Positions 60,869-64,000 of a stretch of DNA of 64,000 bases are shown here, piece by piece. Origin of the DNA: an uncultured Candidatus Melainabacteria bacterium. Lineage in GTDB: Bacteria; Cyanobacteriota; Vampirovibrionia; Gastranaerophilales; Gastranaerophilaceae. Made by a program: the position numbers and the translations under genes. The stretch's first letter is position 1. Every line of letters begins with the position of its first letter. The notes beneath the pieces are model-generated. The model was not told where the DNA came from and searched no databases. It saw nothing but the letters and a program-made list of their open reading frames with translations. The stretch spans positions 248,001 through 312,000 of the forward strand of contig CAKUZW010000002.1 of assembly GCA_934718135.1 (NCBI GenBank), in the 5' to 3' direction.

Positions 60869-61699
60869 ATGGTAATTATTACTTTAATTCTAATTATTGC
60901 AATTTTACTAATAATCCATAAAAATAAAAAATTTAAAACAATTGAAGAATGCAATAAATTTCTTTATAACTGTAAAAATAAACAAAGATATATGCAAGTT
61001 TTAAAGGAAAGAGCTAATTTGTATGAAGAACAGGAGAATTATTCTGCTGCAGTAGGAGATTTTTTAAAAGTTTTGGAATATTATTCCCAATTAAAAGATA
61101 AAAGTATGATTGATAATTTGTATGAGGAAATCTTAACTTGTTACGAAGAATTAAAACAATATAATCAAGTTGTAGCTTGGAGTACAAAAATAATTAATGA
61201 TGACACCATTGAAGTTTCCTATGATACCTATTACAGAAGAGCCTGTGCATATAAGGAACTTGGAGAAGAAGCAAAAGCCCAAGCTGATTTTAAAAAGACT
61301 ATAGAATTATTCGCTAAAGCCAATGAAAATCATAAAGATACTATTGTTTGGGAAATGGACGATTATCTAACAAGAAGCAAATGTTACTCCAATTTGGGAA
61401 TGTATGACAATGCATTGGAAGATATTGAAAGTGCAATAAAATGTCTTAAATCAGTTTATCCTGAATTTTTTTATGAAAAATACACAAAAGATATCTTCGT
61501 TAAATATAATGAAGATGAAAAAGCCATAGTACAAGAAGATGTATTAAAACTTTTTGAACAATTATTAAATATTCAACTTAATACGGATAAACTAAATGAA
61601 GCATTAAAAACATGCGAAAAATTAATATTTCTTAATCCTGAAAATCAAATATATACATCTTATAAAAATGAGATTTTGGAAAAATTAAAAACATTATAA
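60869..61699 (+). CDS. Membrane-anchored TPR protein
   Basis: A 276-residue protein starting at the ATG at 60869 after AAAGGGA. One N-terminal transmembrane helix (2-17), then about five TPR-like helix pairs (YEEQENYSAAVGDFLKVLEYY, YKELGEEAKAQADFKKTIELF, YDNALEDIESAIKCL, ALKTCEKLIFLNP). It likely faces the periplasm or cytoplasm as a scaffold; partners unknown. It is the first clear non-mobile gene after the island. Confidence 0.75.
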   Translation: MVIITLILIIAILLIIHKNKKFKTIEECNKFLYNCKNKQRYMQVLKERANLYEEQENYSAAVGDFLKVLEYYSQLKDKSMIDNLYEEILTCYEELKQYNQVVAWSTKIINDDTIEVSYDTYYRRACAYKELGEEAKAQADFKKTIELFAKANENHKDTIVWEMDDYLTRSKCYSNLGMYDNALEDIESAIKCLKSVYPEFFYEKYTKDIFVKYNEDEKAIVQEDVLKLFEQLLNIQLNTDKLNEALKTCEKLIFLNPENQIYTSYKNEILEKLKTL

Positions 61700-61725
61700 A
61701 AGTTTTTATAAGAAAGCAAAAAAAA

Positions 61726-61744
61726 GTTGCCAAGTTATGGCAAC
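61726..61744 (-). terminator. Hairpin with T-run on the minus strand
   Basis: GTTGCCA/TGGCAAC with a five-base loop; eight A precede it, so U8 would appear only in minus-strand RNA. It lies after the plus-strand TPR gene. The 61745-62030 gap has no gene. Confidence 0.5.
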
Positions 61745-62030
61745 ATTAAATAAACACGAGGATATTAAGAGAGAGAGTATAAAAAACTTGTTTTACTTAA
61801 ATCCTATTTCACTTTTTTAATTTATTATTTATTCTCCTAGAATTTAATTTTCTTTTTCCTTTGAATGCCTTTTGCATTCCCCTTACTCTTATATAAACGT
61901 TTTTTGTTTTGAGAAATTGCCTTTTTTGTTGTTATGTTATTAACATTTCTTAAACCTGCTACTAATGTATATTTCGAGTATATACTATATAAATACAAAA
62001 CATGTAAAAATTAAATTTATGCTTAACATA

Positions 62031-62066
62031 AAAACTCAGCTCTTGAAATTACAAGAACTGAGTTTT
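62031..62066. terminator. Terminator of the GGGtGRT operon
   Basis: AAAACTCAG and TCTTG pair with CAAGA and CTGAGTTTT (one mismatch), with T-runs on both sides. It follows the stop of 62096-63097 by 30 bases on the minus strand. Confidence 0.8.
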
Positions 62067-62095
62067 TAAAATTTTATAAATAATTAGTAAATTAA

Positions 62096-63097
62096 CTATT
62101 TATTCATAGCTTGAGCAACAGCAACAGCACATGCAACAGTTGCACCTACCATTGGGTTGTTACCCATACCGATAACGCCCATCATTTCTACGTGAGCAGG
62201 AACTGAAGATGAACCTGCGAATTGAGCATCACCGTGCATTCTACCCATAGTATCTGTCAAACCGTAAGAAGCAGGACCTGCTGCTACGTTATCAGGGTGA
62301 AGAGTTCTACCTGTACCACCACCTGATGCTACTGAGAAGTATTTTCTACCATTTTCAATACACCATTTTTTGTAAGTACCGGCTACAGGGTGTTGGAATC
62401 TTGTTGGGTTAGTTGAGTTACCAGTGATAGAAACATCAACGCCTTCTTTAACCATAATTGCAACACCTTCGTTAACGTCATCTGCACCATAGCATCTAAC
62501 TTTAGCTCTTTCTCCTTCTGAGAATGGAGTTTCTTTAACGATTTTCAATTCGCCTGTTTTGTAATCATAATCTGTTTCAACGGCTGTGAAACCATTGATT
62601 CTAGCGATTACATAAGCAGCGTCTTTTCCTAAACCGTTCAAGATTACTCTTAAAGGTTCTTTTCTAACTTTGTTAGCGTTTCTAGCAATACCGATTGCAC
62701 CTTCAGCAGCAGCGAAAGATTCGTGACCAGCTAAGAAGCAGAAACATTTAGTTTCTTCTCTTAAAAGCATAGCACCTAAGTTACCATGACCAATACCAAC
62801 TTTTCTTGTATCACCAACTGAACCAGGAACTGCAAATGCTTGTAAACCAAGACCAATTGCTTCTGCTGCATCAGCTGCATTTGTAATACCTTTTTTGATT
62901 GCAATTGCACAACCTAAAGTATAAGCCCAAGATGCGTTATCAAATGCGATAGGTTGAATACCTTTAACGATTGCATCAACATCAATTCCTTTTGATAAAC
63001 ATAATTCGCGAGCTTCGTCTAAGTTTTTGAAACCGTATTCCGGTAAAACTTTTTTCAAAGTAGACTCACGTCTATCTTTTCCTTCAAAATTTGCCAT
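62096..63097 (-). CDS. GGGtGRT protein
   Basis: A 333-residue protein with the naming motif SGGGTGRTLHPDN near residue 260, and HGNLGAMLLREE, LAGHESFAAAEGAIG in the middle. GGGtGRT proteins are found in many anaerobes beside a NifU-like scaffold, as here, but their reaction is not known to me. Cytoplasmic, no membrane segment. Codon use is more even than in the island, as for a well-expressed gene. It follows the NifU-like gene by 76 bases, where TTAACC/GGTTAA forms a small hairpin; one operon is likely. Confidence 0.9.
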   Translation of the reverse strand: MANFEGKDRRESTLKKVLPEYGFKNLDEARELCLSKGIDVDAIVKGIQPIAFDNASWAYTLGCAIAIKKGITNAADAAEAIGLGLQAFAVPGSVGDTRKVGIGHGNLGAMLLREETKCFCFLAGHESFAAAEGAIGIARNANKVRKEPLRVILNGLGKDAAYVIARINGFTAVETDYDYKTGELKIVKETPFSEGERAKVRCYGADDVNEGVAIMVKEGVDVSITGNSTNPTRFQHPVAGTYKKWCIENGRKYFSVASGGGTGRTLHPDNVAAGPASYGLTDTMGRMHGDAQFAGSSSVPAHVEMMGVIGMGNNPMVGATVACAVAVAQAMNK

Positions 63098-63173
63098 AAT
63101 TTATTTTCCTTTATCTTATAATTGTTTACTACTAAATGTCCCTCATTTAACCCTGTCAGGTTAAGAGTTTTAA

Positions 63174-63875
63174 CTATTGTTTACGAGGGTCGATAGTTTT
63201 AACAGCATCAGCAAATCTGCCGTAAGTACCGATATTCTTTTCGTAAGCTTCTTTAGGATCAGTACCTGCTTTGATAGCATCCATAACTTTTCCAAGGTTA
63301 ACGAATTTGTAACCGATAACTTCGTCATTTTTGTCCAATCCTAATTCTAAGATATAACCTTCAGTCAATGAAAGATATCTAACACCTTTTTGTTTTGTAG
63401 AGTGGATTGTACCAACCATTGAGCATAGGCCTTTACCTAAATCTTCAAGACCTGCACCAACAGGCAAACCGTTTTCAGAGAAAGCAGTTTGAGTTCTACC
63501 ATAAACGATTTGCAAGAATAATTCTCTCATTGCAACGTTGATAGCATCACAAACCAAGTCAGTGTTTAATGCTTCCAAAATAGTTTTACCAGGAAGGATT
63601 TCACCAGCCATAGCAGCAGAGTGAGTCATACCAGAACATCCGATTGTTTCAACCAATGCTTCTTGGATAATCCCTTCTTTAACGTTTAAAGTCAATTTAC
63701 AAGTACCTTGTTGAGGTGCACAGCAACCACAGCCGTGAGTCAAACCTGAAATGTCTTTAATTTCTTTACATTTTGTCCATTCTCCTTCTTGAGGAATTGG
63801 AGCCGGAGATCCTTTTACACCACGTTTAACGCAGCATTTTTCTTGAATTTCTTGTGAAACTTGTATATTAGTCAT
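63174..63875 (-). CDS. NifU/IscU-like iron-sulfur scaffold protein
   Basis: A 233-residue protein related to the N-terminal scaffold domain of NifU. Cysteines lie in CCVKRG, HGCGCCAPQQGTC and ETIGCSGMTHS; the last is the IscU-type cluster-binding turn. The C-terminal 80 residues are an extension specific to this group (LSLTEGYILELGLDKNDEVIGYKFV). It probably holds or delivers an Fe-S cluster for a partner of the GGGtGRT protein. The window also holds hydE, a further Fe-S-related gene, but 57 kb away. Confidence 0.85.
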   Translation of the reverse strand: MTNIQVSQEIQEKCCVKRGVKGSPAPIPQEGEWTKCKEIKDISGLTHGCGCCAPQQGTCKLTLNVKEGIIQEALVETIGCSGMTHSAAMAGEILPGKTILEALNTDLVCDAINVAMRELFLQIVYGRTQTAFSENGLPVGAGLEDLGKGLCSMVGTIHSTKQKGVRYLSLTEGYILELGLDKNDEVIGYKFVNLGKVMDAIKAGTDPKEAYEKNIGTYGRFADAVKTIDPRKQ

Positions 63876-63994
63876 TTTCTACTCCCTTCACCTTATATAC
63901 ACTTAAATTTTAACTTGCTCAAAATATTCAGTCAAGACAATTGAACTTTTTGCAAAATAATGTTAAAATAATAATATAAAATGAGGATTGGTTT

Positions 63995-64000
63995 ATGATT
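63995..64000 (+). CDS. Start of a gene that runs off the window
   Basis: ATG at 63995 after GAGGATT, divergent from the NifU-like gene, with AT-rich promoter-like sequence (TTAAAATAATAATATAAA) before it. Only two codons are visible. Confidence 0.35.

Overview
The window is low-GC bacterial DNA. It looks like a non-photosynthetic cyanobacterial relative from an animal gut (Gastranaerophilales, class Vampirovibrionia/Melainabacteria). That placement is an inference from the mix seen here: an [FeFe]-hydrogenase maturase (HydE), a NifU-like/GGGtGRT protein pair typical of anaerobes, prepilin-like proteins with the FSLEEVLITLGIIG type of N terminus, and many lineage-specific proteins without a recognisable function. 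A marker-gene or protein search would settle it.

Region 1-29,000 is mostly chromosomal backbone. It holds an alpha/beta hydrolase operon with two paralogous secreted proteins, hydE, a prepilin with a divergent XRE regulator, a Bax-inhibitor-1 protein, a large TPR protein, homoserine dehydrogenase (hom) and threonine synthase (thrC) in one operon, a DtxR-type regulator, an NAD-type isocitrate dehydrogenase, tRNA-Asn, and several lineage-specific proteins. The last group includes a kinase-like/ADP-ribosyltransferase-like protein and an HExxH metallopeptidase, some of them behind a shared promoter-like motif. An SF1 helicase-nuclease (9560-12232) lies between two copies of a 74-bp tRNA-Asn flank.

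Region 29,381-60,430 is an accretion of mobile DNA at the 3' end of initiator tRNA-fMet. The tRNA's 45-bp 3' part occurs three times (29413, 44752, 59901), so two blocks lie in tandem. Block A (29458-44796) has a tyrosine integrase, excisionase, prim-pol and helicase replication genes with a coupled leader peptide, zinc-ribbon membrane proteins, a second small tyrosine recombinase, a convergent toxin-antitoxin pair, and a methyltransferase-like / DUF4297-like nuclease / HerA set. Block B (44797-59945) has a large serine recombinase whose last codons lie in the attachment core, a Rep-like operon, small secreted proteins, one gene with a possible -1 frameshift, a 1345-residue KAP-family NTPase divergent from a HEPN Abi-like protein, a chimeric recombinase remnant, a decayed tRNA-Arg and tandem DUF3137 genes. 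After the third core lie scraps of a third element.

Region 60,600-64,000 returns to backbone: a membrane TPR protein and the NifU-like/GGGtGRT operon.

Themes: anti-phage cargo stacked at one tRNA; several genes whose -10 box ends about six bases before the start codon with no Shine-Dalgarno (leaderless transcripts likely); and regulatory repeats, namely a (GTA)n tract before one gene and a perfect 15-bp palindrome over the hydE promoter. No CRISPR array or rRNA was seen.
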